From assembly GCF_007676705.1 (NCBI RefSeq), contig NZ_VEBF01000001.1, positions 930,001 through 994,000 of the forward strand: a stretch of 64,000 nucleotides of DNA, written 5' to 3'. The notes below the pieces were generated by a model. The model did no database searches. It was not told where the DNA came from and saw only the letters and a program-made list of their open reading frames with translations. Source of the DNA: Paenibacillus xylanexedens (GTDB lineage Bacteria; Bacillota; Bacilli; Paenibacillales; Paenibacillaceae). The stretch's first letter is position 1. Each line of letters opens with the position of its first letter. Both the position numbers and the translations under genes were made by a program. Below, one piece after another: positions 53,576 to 61,818 of the stretch.

Positions 53576-54660
53576 GGACGTCTCCTTTCTGCAAAACGCA
53601 ACTGTCTTTGCAAAGCACGATGCACTCGTCGGACCAACCCCAGCGTGTCCCTAAGCTCATAATGAATCTGTTTTTGTTTCATCTGTTTCTCATCCAGGAA
53701 TCCACTGCTCTGCTGCAAGCCCTGCTGGATGACAACCGGCGTACTTCTCCGAAGCTTCAGAGCGGCTGTGAATGCCCGCTGACAGGCATCCAGTAATGTA
53801 AACGGAACAGCTTCAAGCGAAGTCAGTCTCTCCATTCTTTTTAATGTAGATGACTCCTTGATCCCATGTTGCAAAGCCAAATAACGGGCGCTGTTCACCA
53901 GCGGAATGTACAAGCCATACTTGACATCAAATCCGCCTGCATGTTCACCGAATCGCTCTGTAACCACTCGTCCAAGTACATTTAATGTAGCTTTATGTTT
54001 AACCGTATTGCGAAGAACTGCATCCGAAAGTTCAGGAACCAGTCTAAACTGTTCATAGAAACTCGTAATCCATTCCTCTGCCAGACTACGCTCCCCTGCA
54101 ACAAAACGCATGTCTGAAGCGATGATCAGATTACGAACTGGCTCCCAATTCAGATCCGAGCTCCAACCTGCTAATTGTTGCTTCCATGATTCCAGCGTTT
54201 TTCTCCAGAGTGGCTCCGAGCACATCACTTTGCCTTCACACTTGGCGTAACCAACTTCTTCCAACATATCCGTAATTCGCTGTCCAAGCTCGGCAAAATA
54301 TGCCTCTTTGCCTTCATGCGGATTATCGCTAATGATCATGCCATTATCCTGATCACTCCATAACGTTGCTTCTTCCCTGCCGGAACTGCCAAATACGATA
54401 AAGGCATAGGGGACGGGAGGTTGGCCGAAGCCTTCCTCAACCATCCCCTGAATGCATAACTCTACTGCTTTCCGTGCAATCCGGTCATGCAGTTCATTTA
54501 CCGTTTGGTACCACTCGATCGGCGACAAGGAAGCGGACAACAATTCCTGGAGCTCGTTCTGTAATATCACACGTGCCTGGCGCAGTCCTTGAGAAGACAT
54601 CGCACCATCGATTCCCTCATAAGACCAGGAATAGTTTGTATACGAGATGGGTTCCATCAT
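53572..54660 (-). CDS. GlnD-like nucleotidyltransferase domain protein (DUF294)
   Basis: A 362-residue soluble protein. The N-terminal part (about 60-170) is a DUF294 nucleotidyltransferase domain with the catalytic block IVFGSSGREEATLWSDQDNG, where GSxGR..SDxD matches the GlnD (PII uridylyltransferase) signature. The C-terminal half is the helical DUF294 substrate-binding domain. Unlike many family members it carries no CBS or cyclic nucleotide domains. The ATG at 54660 has AAGGAGG 6 bases upstream. It sits 38 bases after the ammonium transporter gene, so a regulatory role in nitrogen metabolism is plausible (inference). Confidence 0.85.
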   Translation of the reverse strand: MMEPISYTNYSWSYEGIDGAMSSQGLRQARVILQNELQELLSASLSPIEWYQTVNELHDRIARKAVELCIQGMVEEGFGQPPVPYAFIVFGSSGREEATLWSDQDNGMIISDNPHEGKEAYFAELGQRITDMLEEVGYAKCEGKVMCSEPLWRKTLESWKQQLAGWSSDLNWEPVRNLIIASDMRFVAGERSLAEEWITSFYEQFRLVPELSDAVLRNTVKHKATLNVLGRVVTERFGEHAGGFDVKYGLYIPLVNSARYLALQHGIKESSTLKRMERLTSLEAVPFTLLDACQRAFTAALKLRRSTPVVIQQGLQQSSGFLDEKQMKQKQIHYELRDTLGLVRRVHRALQRQLRFAERRRP

Positions 54661-54698
54661 GTCCAGCCTCCTTGAAGCATGTTTCAGCATTATTCACC

Positions 54699-56099
54699 TC
54701 AGGAGCTGAACGTACCACCATTGGATTTGGAATCTACATTTTTCATTTGTTCAGGGTATCCGTAAGTGCCGTGCTCACTGATATCCAGACCCATTGTTTC
54801 TTCTTCTTCAGTAACACGGATGCCCATGATCGCTTTCATTCCGCCCAGAATAATGAAGGACATCACCAGTACGAAGGCAAAAGCACCTGCCAAACCTAGA
54901 AGTTGTACGCCCAATTGATGGAAGCCACCGCCATAGAACAGACCCGCTTGACCTACACCAGCATTCTCCGCAAGTTCAGGAGTAGCGAACAAACCTGTGG
55001 AGATCGCCCCCCACATACCAGCAATACCATGCACGGAGAAAGCGTAGATTGGATCGTCAATTCCTTTACGATCGAAGTACTGTGCTGTGAAGAATGTGAT
55101 GATACCCGCCAAAGCACCGATAACCAGAGCTGCCCAAGGTTCAACGAATGCACATGCTCCTGTAATCGCAACGAGTGCCGCAAGCACACCGTTTAACATG
55201 CTAGGAATATCGGACTTACCAAGAACTGCCCAAGAAATCAACAGTGCAGCAACACCACCAGCTGCAGCAGCTACGTTAGTAGTCAATGCAACATAACCGA
55301 AGAATCCATCCCCCATGGCAGATAATGTACTACCTGGGTTAAATCCGAACCAACCGATCCAGAGGATAATAACCCCGAGTACGGAATACACTTGGTTGTG
55401 ACCCGGAATGATGTTAGGTTTGCCGTCTTTGTTGTATTTACCAATACGTGGTTTCAACAAAATGGTAGCTACCAACGCTGCAGTCGCACCAGTCAAGTGA
55501 ACAACCGTCGATCCTGCAAAGTCTTGCATACCCAGCTCAGCCAACCAGCCGCCGCCCCATACCCAGTGAGCAACAACCGGATACATGATAATGGTATAAA
55601 GTGTACCGAAAACAATATATACGCTCATCTTTGCACGTTCAGCCATACCACCGCAGGCAATGGCCAGAGATACCGCCGCAAAGGCGAGATGGAATACGAA
55701 TTTAATAGTCAGTGGAACATCGGAGAAAGCCAGTGATTCGAAGGAAGCAGCCATCTTGTCACCACTCAGGAAGAATCCTGTTGTTCCAAAGAAGCTGTTA
55801 CCATTACCGAAACCAAGACCGAAGCCCAAAGCCCAGAAGGCAATAACTGAAATTCCCAATGTCAGGATGGTCTTACCCGCAATGTGTCCTGCATTCTTCA
55901 TTCGTGTTGAACCTGCTTCAAGTAAAGCAAATCCCCCTTGCATCAAGAACACAAGCACTACAGCCAGAAACGTAAAGGCTGAGTTCAAACCACTTTGAAG
56001 TTCAATGTTAGTTGGCCCCTCCGCAGCTGCGAATGCACTGACCGGAAAAGCGAACAAAGTAAGCATTACTAACACCGAAACTAACCATTTCTTTCTCAT
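54699..56099 (-). CDS. amt: Ammonium transporter (Amt family)
   Basis: A 466-residue membrane protein bringing in ammonium. A cleavable signal peptide (MRKKWLVSVLVMLTLFAFPVSAFAAAE) precedes 11 transmembrane helices. The family features GFALLEAGSTRMKNAGHIAGK, GGMAERAKM, DFAGSTVVHLTGATAALVA (first pore His region) and FSVHGIAGMWGA (second pore His) are all present. The C-terminal tail with GMDISEHGTYGYPE-like sequence can bind a PII protein in homologues. GGGAG is 8 bases before the ATG at 56099. It is the first gene of an operon with a GlnD-like gene and an exonuclease; no glnK is present. Confidence 0.95.
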   Translation of the reverse strand: MRKKWLVSVLVMLTLFAFPVSAFAAAEGPTNIELQSGLNSAFTFLAVVLVFLMQGGFALLEAGSTRMKNAGHIAGKTILTLGISVIAFWALGFGLGFGNGNSFFGTTGFFLSGDKMAASFESLAFSDVPLTIKFVFHLAFAAVSLAIACGGMAERAKMSVYIVFGTLYTIIMYPVVAHWVWGGGWLAELGMQDFAGSTVVHLTGATAALVATILLKPRIGKYNKDGKPNIIPGHNQVYSVLGVIILWIGWFGFNPGSTLSAMGDGFFGYVALTTNVAAAAGGVAALLISWAVLGKSDIPSMLNGVLAALVAITGACAFVEPWAALVIGALAGIITFFTAQYFDRKGIDDPIYAFSVHGIAGMWGAISTGLFATPELAENAGVGQAGLFYGGGFHQLGVQLLGLAGAFAFVLVMSFIILGGMKAIMGIRVTEEEETMGLDISEHGTYGYPEQMKNVDSKSNGGTFSS

Positions 56100-56117
56100 G
56101 TACCCCACTCCCTCTTA

Positions 56118-56134
56118 TGTTAAGTTTCTTCACA
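56118..56134. promoter_or_regulatory. GlnR/TnrA box before amt
   Basis: TGTTAAGTTTCTTCACA fits the consensus TGTNAN7TNACA exactly and the longer TGTNANAWWWTNTNACA with two mismatches. It lies downstream of the promoter (about +14 to +30), a site suited to repression in nitrogen-rich conditions. Confidence 0.65.
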
Positions 56135-56155
56135 TATCGTGAAACTCTTAATGTC

Positions 56156-56185
56156 ATTATAAGCAGAAGAGAGGAAAGTTGACAA
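56156..56185 (-). promoter_or_regulatory. Sigma-A promoter of the amt operon
   Basis: On the minus strand TTGTCA (56180-56185), an 18-base spacer, and TATAAT (56156-56161). RNA should start near 56148. Confidence 0.72.
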
Positions 56186-56451
56186 GAGTATTTTCATCAA
56201 AACTGAAAATTATTTCTGGGAATAAAGTCATGCGTCTTTTTCTTGCACTTAAGTACATATTCACATTCTATGAGTACATAGATATAGAAATGAAACATGC
56301 TGATTACTAAAGCATAACGTTTGACTGTACGGTTAAAGATCATGTATCATACTTATTAGTAAGAAAAATTGGGCGTAGTATATAAATTCGCAGTTGGAAA
56401 CTACAATTCCCTACATTTGAACTTGCAAGCGAGGTGAATATCATTGGGGAT

Positions 56452-56880
56452 ATGAAACTTTTTCGGATTGGCGAACTTGCCAAGACCGCTGGTGTTAGTG
56501 AACGGACGATTGATTATTACACAAAGCTTGGACTGATCTCTCCCGAAGAACGTACACAAAAAAATTATCGTCTCTATAGTAATGAAACTTTAACCAGGCT
56601 TGAACGTATTGTACAGATGAAACAAGAGAAGTATAGTCTCGACGAGATTAAGCAATCTCTTGAGAAGTGGCGTCTGGTTAGCACGGAAGAACAAGTTGCA
56701 AGCAAATTGACAACATTGGAGCTTCATGTGCAGCAACTTGAGCGAGAGGTTAATGAACTCAAACCGCTACTTGGGGAGATGAAACCTGTACAAGCACGCA
56801 AGATGATGGCAGGACTACTTACCAAAAGTGCCGGGACAATGGAGGCACTGAAAATCTTGCTTGAGAACACCATGATGTAG
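56452..56880 (+). CDS. MerR family transcriptional regulator
   Basis: A 142-residue activator/repressor. The winged helix-turn-helix is KLFRIGELAKTAGVSERTIDYYTKLGLISPE (residues 2-32), followed by the second helix pair and a coiled-coil dimer helix (QLEREVNELKPLL). The C-terminus has no Cys or effector domain. The start is not settled: ATG at 56452 sits tight behind GGGGA, while GTG at 56434 overlaps GAGGTG. It comes 28 bases before yugP on the same strand and probably controls it. Confidence 0.85.
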   Translation: MKLFRIGELAKTAGVSERTIDYYTKLGLISPEERTQKNYRLYSNETLTRLERIVQMKQEKYSLDEIKQSLEKWRLVSTEEQVASKLTTLELHVQQLEREVNELKPLLGEMKPVQARKMMAGLLTKSAGTMEALKILLENTMM

Positions 56881-56908
56881 CTTATTATTAGAAAGCGGAG
56901 GAATGAAT

Positions 56909-57589
56909 ATGAGTTTTAATAACGGTATGTTCGTATTGATCATTATCGCCTTTTTGCTCTCTTTATGGGCGCAATTTCGCGTTAAAGGTACGTTTAGACG
57001 TTGGTCGGAGGTACCGAACCAGAATGGAATCACCGGCTACGATGCCGCTCGCCAGATGCTCGACGCTAACGGCCTACATGATGTTCCAATTGAGCCTGTA
57101 CGCGGCTCACTTTCTGATCACTATGATCCGATCAATCGGGTTGTACGCTTATCGGAACCAGTATATTACGAAAACTCAATCTCAGCTGTTTCGGTAGCGT
57201 GTCACGAAGTTGGCCACGCCATTCAGCATAAAGAAAGTTATCCCATGCTGGCACTGCGTCACCGGATCTTCCCAATTGTGAACTTTGCATCCGGATTAGC
57301 TCCGTTCCTGTTGATTGCAGGATTCATCTTCAATGCCATGAACCTTGTAGGTATCGGTATCATCTTCTTCTCCGTAACTGTTGCGTTCCAACTCATCACA
57401 TTACCGGTTGAGTTCAACGCCAGCAATCGTGCAAGAGAGATCATGGTATCCGAAGGTTACATCCGTAACGAAGAAGAAAAAGGCGTTGCTAAAGTTCTGA
57501 ATGCCGCAGCCTTGACTTACGTCGCTGCAGCGCTGATCTCACTGCTTGAACTGATTCGTTACATCGGAATCTTCAACAGCCGCGATTAA
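56909..57589 (+). CDS. yugP: Zinc metallopeptidase, YugP family
   Basis: A 226-residue integral membrane protein with the zinc motif HEVGH in SVACHEVGHAIQHKE (near residue 95) and about four transmembrane helices (N-terminal one, two in the middle, one at the C-terminus). The conserved end FNASNRAREIMVSEGYI is typical of this DUF2268-like family (neutral zinc metallopeptidase). Its substrate is unknown. GGAGG lies 7 bases before the ATG at 56909; the ATG two codons earlier is too close. It is cotranscribed with the MerR gene. Confidence 0.9.
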   Translation: MSFNNGMFVLIIIAFLLSLWAQFRVKGTFRRWSEVPNQNGITGYDAARQMLDANGLHDVPIEPVRGSLSDHYDPINRVVRLSEPVYYENSISAVSVACHEVGHAIQHKESYPMLALRHRIFPIVNFASGLAPFLLIAGFIFNAMNLVGIGIIFFSVTVAFQLITLPVEFNASNRAREIMVSEGYIRNEEEKGVAKVLNAAALTYVAAALISLLELIRYIGIFNSRD

Positions 57590-57610
57590 TGGTAAGGTAA
57601 ACCTAATAAA

Positions 57611-57655
57611 ACAAAAACAATACCCCACCGTTAATCGGATGGGGTATTGTTTTGT
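57611..57655. terminator. Terminator overlapping the LysR gene end
   Basis: AATACCCCA pairs with TGGGGTATT; the right arm is the last codons of the lysR-type gene and its stop codon is in the loop. T runs on both strands serve yugP and the LysR gene. Confidence 0.82.
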
Positions 57656-58542
57656 TGTAAACCGAAGTAATGAAGTAAAAATGAACGAAAGGACTGGGCA
57701 ACCAGCGGCAATTTGTCATCCGCACGATGAATTAACCCGATGGTTCGTGTTACTTTGGGATGAGAGATGGCCACATGTGCCGGTTGCAACGGATTAGTCT
57801 GGAATAACGCCATTTCAGGCAATAGACTGACCCCCATGCCCGCAGCGACCAATCCACGGATGGTATCGGTCTCTTCACCTTCAAAAGCGATCTTCGGTGT
57901 AAAACCAGCTTCCAGACAGGCATGCCACACAATAGGACGAAGAGAATATCCTTTACTGAACAACACGAACTTGTCATCCTTGAGTTGTTCGAGCGCAATC
58001 GTCTCCTCACCAGCTAACGGATGATTTGGAGGAAGGATGGCATGTAACTCTTCCGTGAGTACAATATCACCATCCACTTGATCGTGTTTCTCCGGAAAAG
58101 GAGAAATGAATGCCAAGTCTACCTCTCCTGATAACACATCACGTATGAGTGTAGGAAACATCCCCTGCTTGAATCTGAATTTCACGTTGGGGTAGCGCTG
58201 ACGGAAAGCAGCCACAACGGAAGGAATGAGATGAATCCCCAGGCTATGCGGAAATCCGATTCGAATCTCCCCGTGCTCCGGGTCAAGAAACTCATGAACT
58301 TCCCCCACTGCCTTGTCCAGATCTTTTAATATACCTTCAATTCGTTTACAAAAAAGCTGTCCCACTGCAGTCAACTGCAGGTTTCGTCCCTTTTGCATAA
58401 AAAGGTCCACGCCCAGTTCTTCTTCCAACTGATGAATCTGACGACTCACCGCTGACTGCGCCACATGCAACTCTTCAGCAGCTTGTGTTACATGTTCCTT
58501 CTGTGCCACTTTCAAAAAGTAATGCAACTGTCTTAATTCCAC
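57631..58542 (-). CDS. LysR family transcriptional regulator
   Basis: A 303-residue regulator with an N-terminal winged helix-turn-helix (LRQLHYFLKVAQKEHVTQAAEELHVAQSAVSRQIHQLEEELG) and a C-terminal effector-binding domain of two periplasmic-binding-protein-like lobes (from about residue 92). It starts with GTG behind GGAGCG. The neighbours are yugP (convergent) and a rhomboid gene 70 bases upstream on the same strand, so no divergent target is obvious. The effector is unknown. Confidence 0.9.
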   Translation of the reverse strand: MELRQLHYFLKVAQKEHVTQAAEELHVAQSAVSRQIHQLEEELGVDLFMQKGRNLQLTAVGQLFCKRIEGILKDLDKAVGEVHEFLDPEHGEIRIGFPHSLGIHLIPSVVAAFRQRYPNVKFRFKQGMFPTLIRDVLSGEVDLAFISPFPEKHDQVDGDIVLTEELHAILPPNHPLAGEETIALEQLKDDKFVLFSKGYSLRPIVWHACLEAGFTPKIAFEGEETDTIRGLVAAGMGVSLLPEMALFQTNPLQPAHVAISHPKVTRTIGLIHRADDKLPLVAQSFRSFLLHYFGLQQNNTPSD

Positions 58543-58611
58543 TCGCCTGATCGCTCCAATCTGTTATACCCTACTTATCCTTGATTGCATTCCATCTTGA
58601 GAACGTTCTGA

Positions 58612-59238
58612 CTACCGCTTTAAGCTGCGGGGTTTCCACAATCTGATCAACAGTCCATAAATAAAGAATCCACCCAACAATCCGCCGAGATGAGCCATCC
58701 AGTTGATGCCCGACATGGCGAAGGAGAATATAATCCCGAACACCAGCAAGGTGTACATCGTTTTGCGCGAAGCCTCATCCATCATGGTGCGCTGGAACAG
58801 GGCTACATACAGGAATGCACCATAGACGGCATATATCGCTCCTGAAGCACCAACTGAGATGGTAATGCTGCCAACCGAGTTGTACCACGCAACAGCAAGA
58901 ATATTGCCCAACACGCCACCGCCCAAGTACAACACACCATATCTTACCGACCCGAGCAACCGTTCCATCGGTGGTGCAAATACGATTAACGCAAAGCTGT
59001 TGAACAATAAATGACTGAAGCCCGCATGCAGGAAGATGGATGTAATGTAGCGCCACCACTCCGAAGCGAACAGTTCATAATTCGTAAGTGCCCCGAATTT
59101 CAGCAGCACCATATTGTTCGTTGAACCACCATTTACCGTTAACACAATAAACATCACTACATTGGCGATTAAAAAAATCGACGTCAAAGGGAAATACTTC
59201 AGATAACCTTTCCAGTTCTCATAGCGAATAAATATCAT
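58612..59238 (-). CDS. Rhomboid family intramembrane serine protease
   Basis: A 208-residue membrane protein with six transmembrane helices. The catalytic Ser is in the GASG motif (ISVGASGAIYAVYGAFL, near residue 130), the His in INWMAHLGGLLGGF, and the upstream helix has the conserved HAGFSHLLFNSFAL. Rhomboids cleave transmembrane helices of substrate proteins. The ribosome site is weak (GAAAGAAGAAA). It is 70 bases from the LysR gene and may be read with it. Confidence 0.9.
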   Translation of the reverse strand: MIFIRYENWKGYLKYFPLTSIFLIANVVMFIVLTVNGGSTNNMVLLKFGALTNYELFASEWWRYITSIFLHAGFSHLLFNSFALIVFAPPMERLLGSVRYGVLYLGGGVLGNILAVAWYNSVGSITISVGASGAIYAVYGAFLYVALFQRTMMDEASRKTMYTLLVFGIIFSFAMSGINWMAHLGGLLGGFFIYGLLIRLWKPRSLKR

Positions 59239-59386
59239 AAATTTCTTCTTTCACTCCACCCTGTTCAGATCGGACTTACATCTCTGATCCATCGTAATGG
59301 TACATGCCCGAATTGGACAATGCCTTTCATAAAAGATTATAATGGATTTTGGCACGGATCACCAATTTATAAGGAGGAACATTATT

Positions 59387-59905
59387 ATGGCACAAGAACG
59401 TACAGGCGCAGCCACATTTAAAGGCAACCCTATTACTTTGATCGGACCCGAACTGAAGGTGGGCGATCAAGCACCTGATTTCACACTAAGCAAAAACCTG
59501 GTTGAAGATGCATCCTTGAAAGACTTCGCAGGCAAAATCAAGTTAATCAGCGTTGTTCCTTCCCTGGATACTGGCGTATGCGATGCGCAAACTCGTCGTT
59601 TCAATGTTGAAGCTGGAGAGCTCGGAGACAATGTTGTGGTCTTGACAGTAAGCGTTGACCTTCCGTTCGCTCAAGCACGTTGGTGCGGAGCAGCTGGTGT
59701 TGACCGCGTAGTAACACTGTCAGATTACAAAACACGTTCTTTCGGTGAAGACTACGGCGTTCTGATCAAAGAATTCCAGTTGGACATGCGCTCCATTTTT
59801 GTTTTGGATGCCGAAGACCGGATTACATATGTGGAGTATCTGCCTGAAATGACAGACTCCCCTAACTTCGAGCAAGCGATTGCAGCTGTAAAAGCTTTGC
59901 TGTAG
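59387..59905 (+). CDS. tpx: Thiol peroxidase, Tpx type
   Basis: A 172-residue cytoplasmic peroxiredoxin reducing hydrogen peroxide and organic peroxides with thioredoxin. The peroxidatic Cys65 is in [12 protein letters not shown] and the resolving Cys100 in ARWCGAAG, the atypical two-Cys spacing of Tpx. AAGGAGGAAC lies 8 bases before the ATG at 59387; the frame is open to 59342 but without another site. A terminator follows, so it is monocistronic. Confidence 0.95.
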   Translation: MAQERTGAATFKGNPITLIGPELKVGDQAPDFTLSKNLVEDASLKDFAGKIKLISVVPSLDTGVCDAQTRRFNVEAGELGDNVVVLTVSVDLPFAQARWCGAAGVDRVVTLSDYKTRSFGEDYGVLIKEFQLDMRSIFVLDAEDRITYVEYLPEMTDSPNFEQAIAAVKALL

Positions 59906-59925
59906 AAGTAATCATACGTTCAGAA

Positions 59926-59963
59926 CAAAAGCGAGGAAGGTTAACCTTCTCTCGCTTTTTGTT
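59926..59963. terminator. Terminator between tpx and the DUF1499-like gene
   Basis: AAAAGCGAG plus GAAGG pairs with CCTTC plus CTCGCTTTTT around TTAA. T runs serve both convergent genes. Confidence 0.88.
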
Positions 59964-59978
59964 ATTTCATCATCTATT

Positions 59979-60371
59979 TCAATCATTTGCTTTATACTTG
60001 CTTAGCTTCTTATCCAGTACAGAGAATAAGTTCATGATCGTGCGATAGTTAGAGCCCAAGTCTCCAAGTGAACCACGGGAAGCTGAATACATATCCACTG
60101 CACTACGAACAGGACTTACCGAGATAATGGAAACTGTAATATCCATCGTCCGTCCAAAGGTAGTCCGCTTCTCCAGTATAACTTCTCCGACAGAAGGCAC
60201 TTCGTGCAGTACTTTATAACCCGGAATCTTTTTCAGTGTCGAAGAAACCTCTTCCCAGGCTCTGTCTTTGGATAAGTTATAATACCGTGTTTTTAATTTG
60301 GGATCCTTGGCTCGATCGCTGGTCCCCTCCATGCTGCGGATGATACCGACGAGCGTTCTCTTTAAGGTCAA
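59979..60371 (-). CDS. DUF1499-like small protein
   Basis: A 130-residue soluble protein. The core WEEVSSTLKKIPGYKVLHEVPSVG, the strand MDITVSIISVSPVRSAVDMYSASRGSLGDLGSNYRTI and the end LDKKL recall the DUF1499 family, whose ending SR..SDLGVNRRR is similar; the match is from memory. The function is unknown. TTG at 60371 has AGGAGG 7 bases upstream, and the frame is open further without another site. It follows the ncRNA transcript on the same strand. Confidence 0.65.
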   Translation of the reverse strand: MTLKRTLVGIIRSMEGTSDRAKDPKLKTRYYNLSKDRAWEEVSSTLKKIPGYKVLHEVPSVGEVILEKRTTFGRTMDITVSIISVSPVRSAVDMYSASRGSLGDLGSNYRTIMNLFSVLDKKLSKYKAND

Positions 60372-60493
60372 GACCCTTCCTCCTTTGAATGTAACCGTTC
60401 CATTTATGTATCTTAGTGTAACATTGTTCAAGTAGTAACAAAAGGGTAAGCATCATATTTATCGCAAAACCAATCAAATACATTCACTACAAC

Positions 60494-60539
60494 ATAAAAA
60501 CACCCTGAAATTCCTTCAAAAGAGGAAAAGTCAGGGTGC
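60494..60539 (-). terminator. Terminator of the 6S-like RNA
   Basis: AGCACCCTGA pairs with TCAGGGTGTT around a 24-base loop, followed by TTTTTATG on the minus strand. Confidence 0.8.
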
Positions 60540-60544
60540 TGTAC

Positions 60545-60747
60545 ATGAAAATTTAGGAACCCGCTTATGCCGTCCGGCTACATTGTCTTATGAACCTGCT
60601 TGGCAGGTGGGTGACCGCAAAAATGCTTTTTGAAGTCCCCATGTCGTATAGACAGGGCTTTTCAGCAACATTCTGTGTTGATCTCCCGAAGACGTCATCA
60701 TTGGTTCAAAACAACGAATAACCGAAACGTACATCGCAGGATGTACA
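60545..60747 (-). ncRNA. ssrS: Candidate 6S RNA
   Basis: A gene-free transcript of about 200 bases between a good promoter and a strong terminator. The ends close by TGTACAT (60741-60747) with ATGTACA (60542-60548), giving the rod shape of 6S RNA. Inner hairpins are GTACATC/GATGTAC, GGTT/AACC at about 60697-60722, CCCTGTC/GACA..GGG and ACCTGC/GCAGGT. In the middle, TTGTTTTGAACCAA (60698-60711) resembles the pRNA template region of Bacillus 6S-1 RNA. 6S RNA binds RNA polymerase and mimics an open promoter. The assignment rests on layout and memory only. Confidence 0.5.
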
Positions 60748-60750
60748 ATT

Positions 60751-60779
60751 ATTATATCCCTAACTGTGTAAAAAGTAAA
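60751..60779 (-). promoter_or_regulatory. Promoter of the 6S-like RNA
   Basis: On the minus strand TTTACT (60774-60779), a 17-base spacer, and TATAAT (60751-60756). It lies only 18 bases after the end of the DUF624 gene. Confidence 0.65.
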
Positions 60780-60796
60780 TGGCGATCCATGATGTT

Positions 60797-61609
60797 TTAT
60801 TTTTGCAGTGTAATGTTTTTGTCGTCTGATGGTTCAGATGCTTCACCGTTATCTTCTGATTTCTCAGCCAGCGCAGCAGCTTCCTCTTCTTCCTTCTTCA
60901 ACTGCATCTTCTCCATCTGCTCCTGCATTTTGTTGAAGGTTGCATAGAAGTTAAAGAAAGCAAACCAGGCGATGATACTGATGATGAAGAAGATGAACAA
61001 GACCGGATAACGGAAACCGATGTAGAACAGCAATCCGCTTCCCAGCAATGTGGAGAATACACGGAAAGGTCTGATCAGCGTAAGCAATACCGCGTTTTTG
61101 ATAATGAGTCCGATGGACATATGATAGTGTACAACCATCGAGAAAAAGTTAAAGAGCGATACAAATAACAAGAGAAGCAGTACTAGCATGATGATTCCCA
61201 CGAGCTGCATATTGCGGAACTGCGTCATGTACACCGTATAATCCAGATACATAATCGCGAACAGCAGTGTGTAAAAAATGCCCCCAATTAAACTTTGCTT
61301 GTAGTTTTCCTTGTAACCTACAAAGAAAGTACGGAAGATCGGTACATCCGTATCGCCCATATTCCATTTACGAACAACCGTAAACAGCGCCGAAGTCGCC
61401 GGGAACAGTGTAAGCGGTGCCACAATGGCTATAGCCCAGTTCATTTGCAATGATTCATTTGCGAGGTTCTGCTGCATTACGAGCAGTTTCATAATCAAGA
61501 AAAACAAGAACGGAGACGAACAAATAGCCCACAACAGATTGGTTGCGGCCAGCCTCGTAATCCACTCTGTAAGCCGGTAGATCCCACCCATAGCTCCTTT
61601 AAATTCCAA
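60797..61609 (-). CDS. YesL-like membrane protein (DUF624)
   Basis: A 270-residue protein with five to six transmembrane helices. The opening MGGIYRLTEWITRLAATNLLWAICSSP is the DUF624 mark, as in B. subtilis YesL, whose genes often sit with sugar ABC transporters. Here it is alone, and the C-terminal tail is a charged coiled coil (KMQEQMEKMQLKKEEEEAAALAEKSED), unusual for the family. It starts with TTG behind AGAGGAGGAG at 8 bases; an ATG in another frame nearby ends after four codons. The function is unknown. Confidence 0.85.
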   Translation of the reverse strand: MEFKGAMGGIYRLTEWITRLAATNLLWAICSSPFLFFLIMKLLVMQQNLANESLQMNWAIAIVAPLTLFPATSALFTVVRKWNMGDTDVPIFRTFFVGYKENYKQSLIGGIFYTLLFAIMYLDYTVYMTQFRNMQLVGIIMLVLLLLLFVSLFNFFSMVVHYHMSIGLIIKNAVLLTLIRPFRVFSTLLGSGLLFYIGFRYPVLFIFFIISIIAWFAFFNFYATFNKMQEQMEKMQLKKEEEEAAALAEKSEDNGEASEPSDDKNITLQK

Positions 61610-61768
61610 ACATTTCTCCTCCTCTGCAGCCTTGCGTATTACCTGAAGTCTAATATTAATATACCTTATTATAGATAGGAAAAGCCAGTACTTCCCGAAA
61701 AGAGATCGTCATTGTCCTTAACTAGCGCTTCTGGTAGTGAACAAAAAATGACGCAGTAATTTTGAAAA

Positions 61769-61801
61769 TAAAAAAATGGAGCGGTCACCCGCTCCATTTT
61801 C
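61769..61801 (-). terminator. Terminator of cshA
   Basis: AATGGAGCGG pairs with CCGCTCCATT around a short loop, followed by seven T on the minus strand. Confidence 0.88.
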
Positions 61802-61818
61802 CAGTTCACACGTTTATA

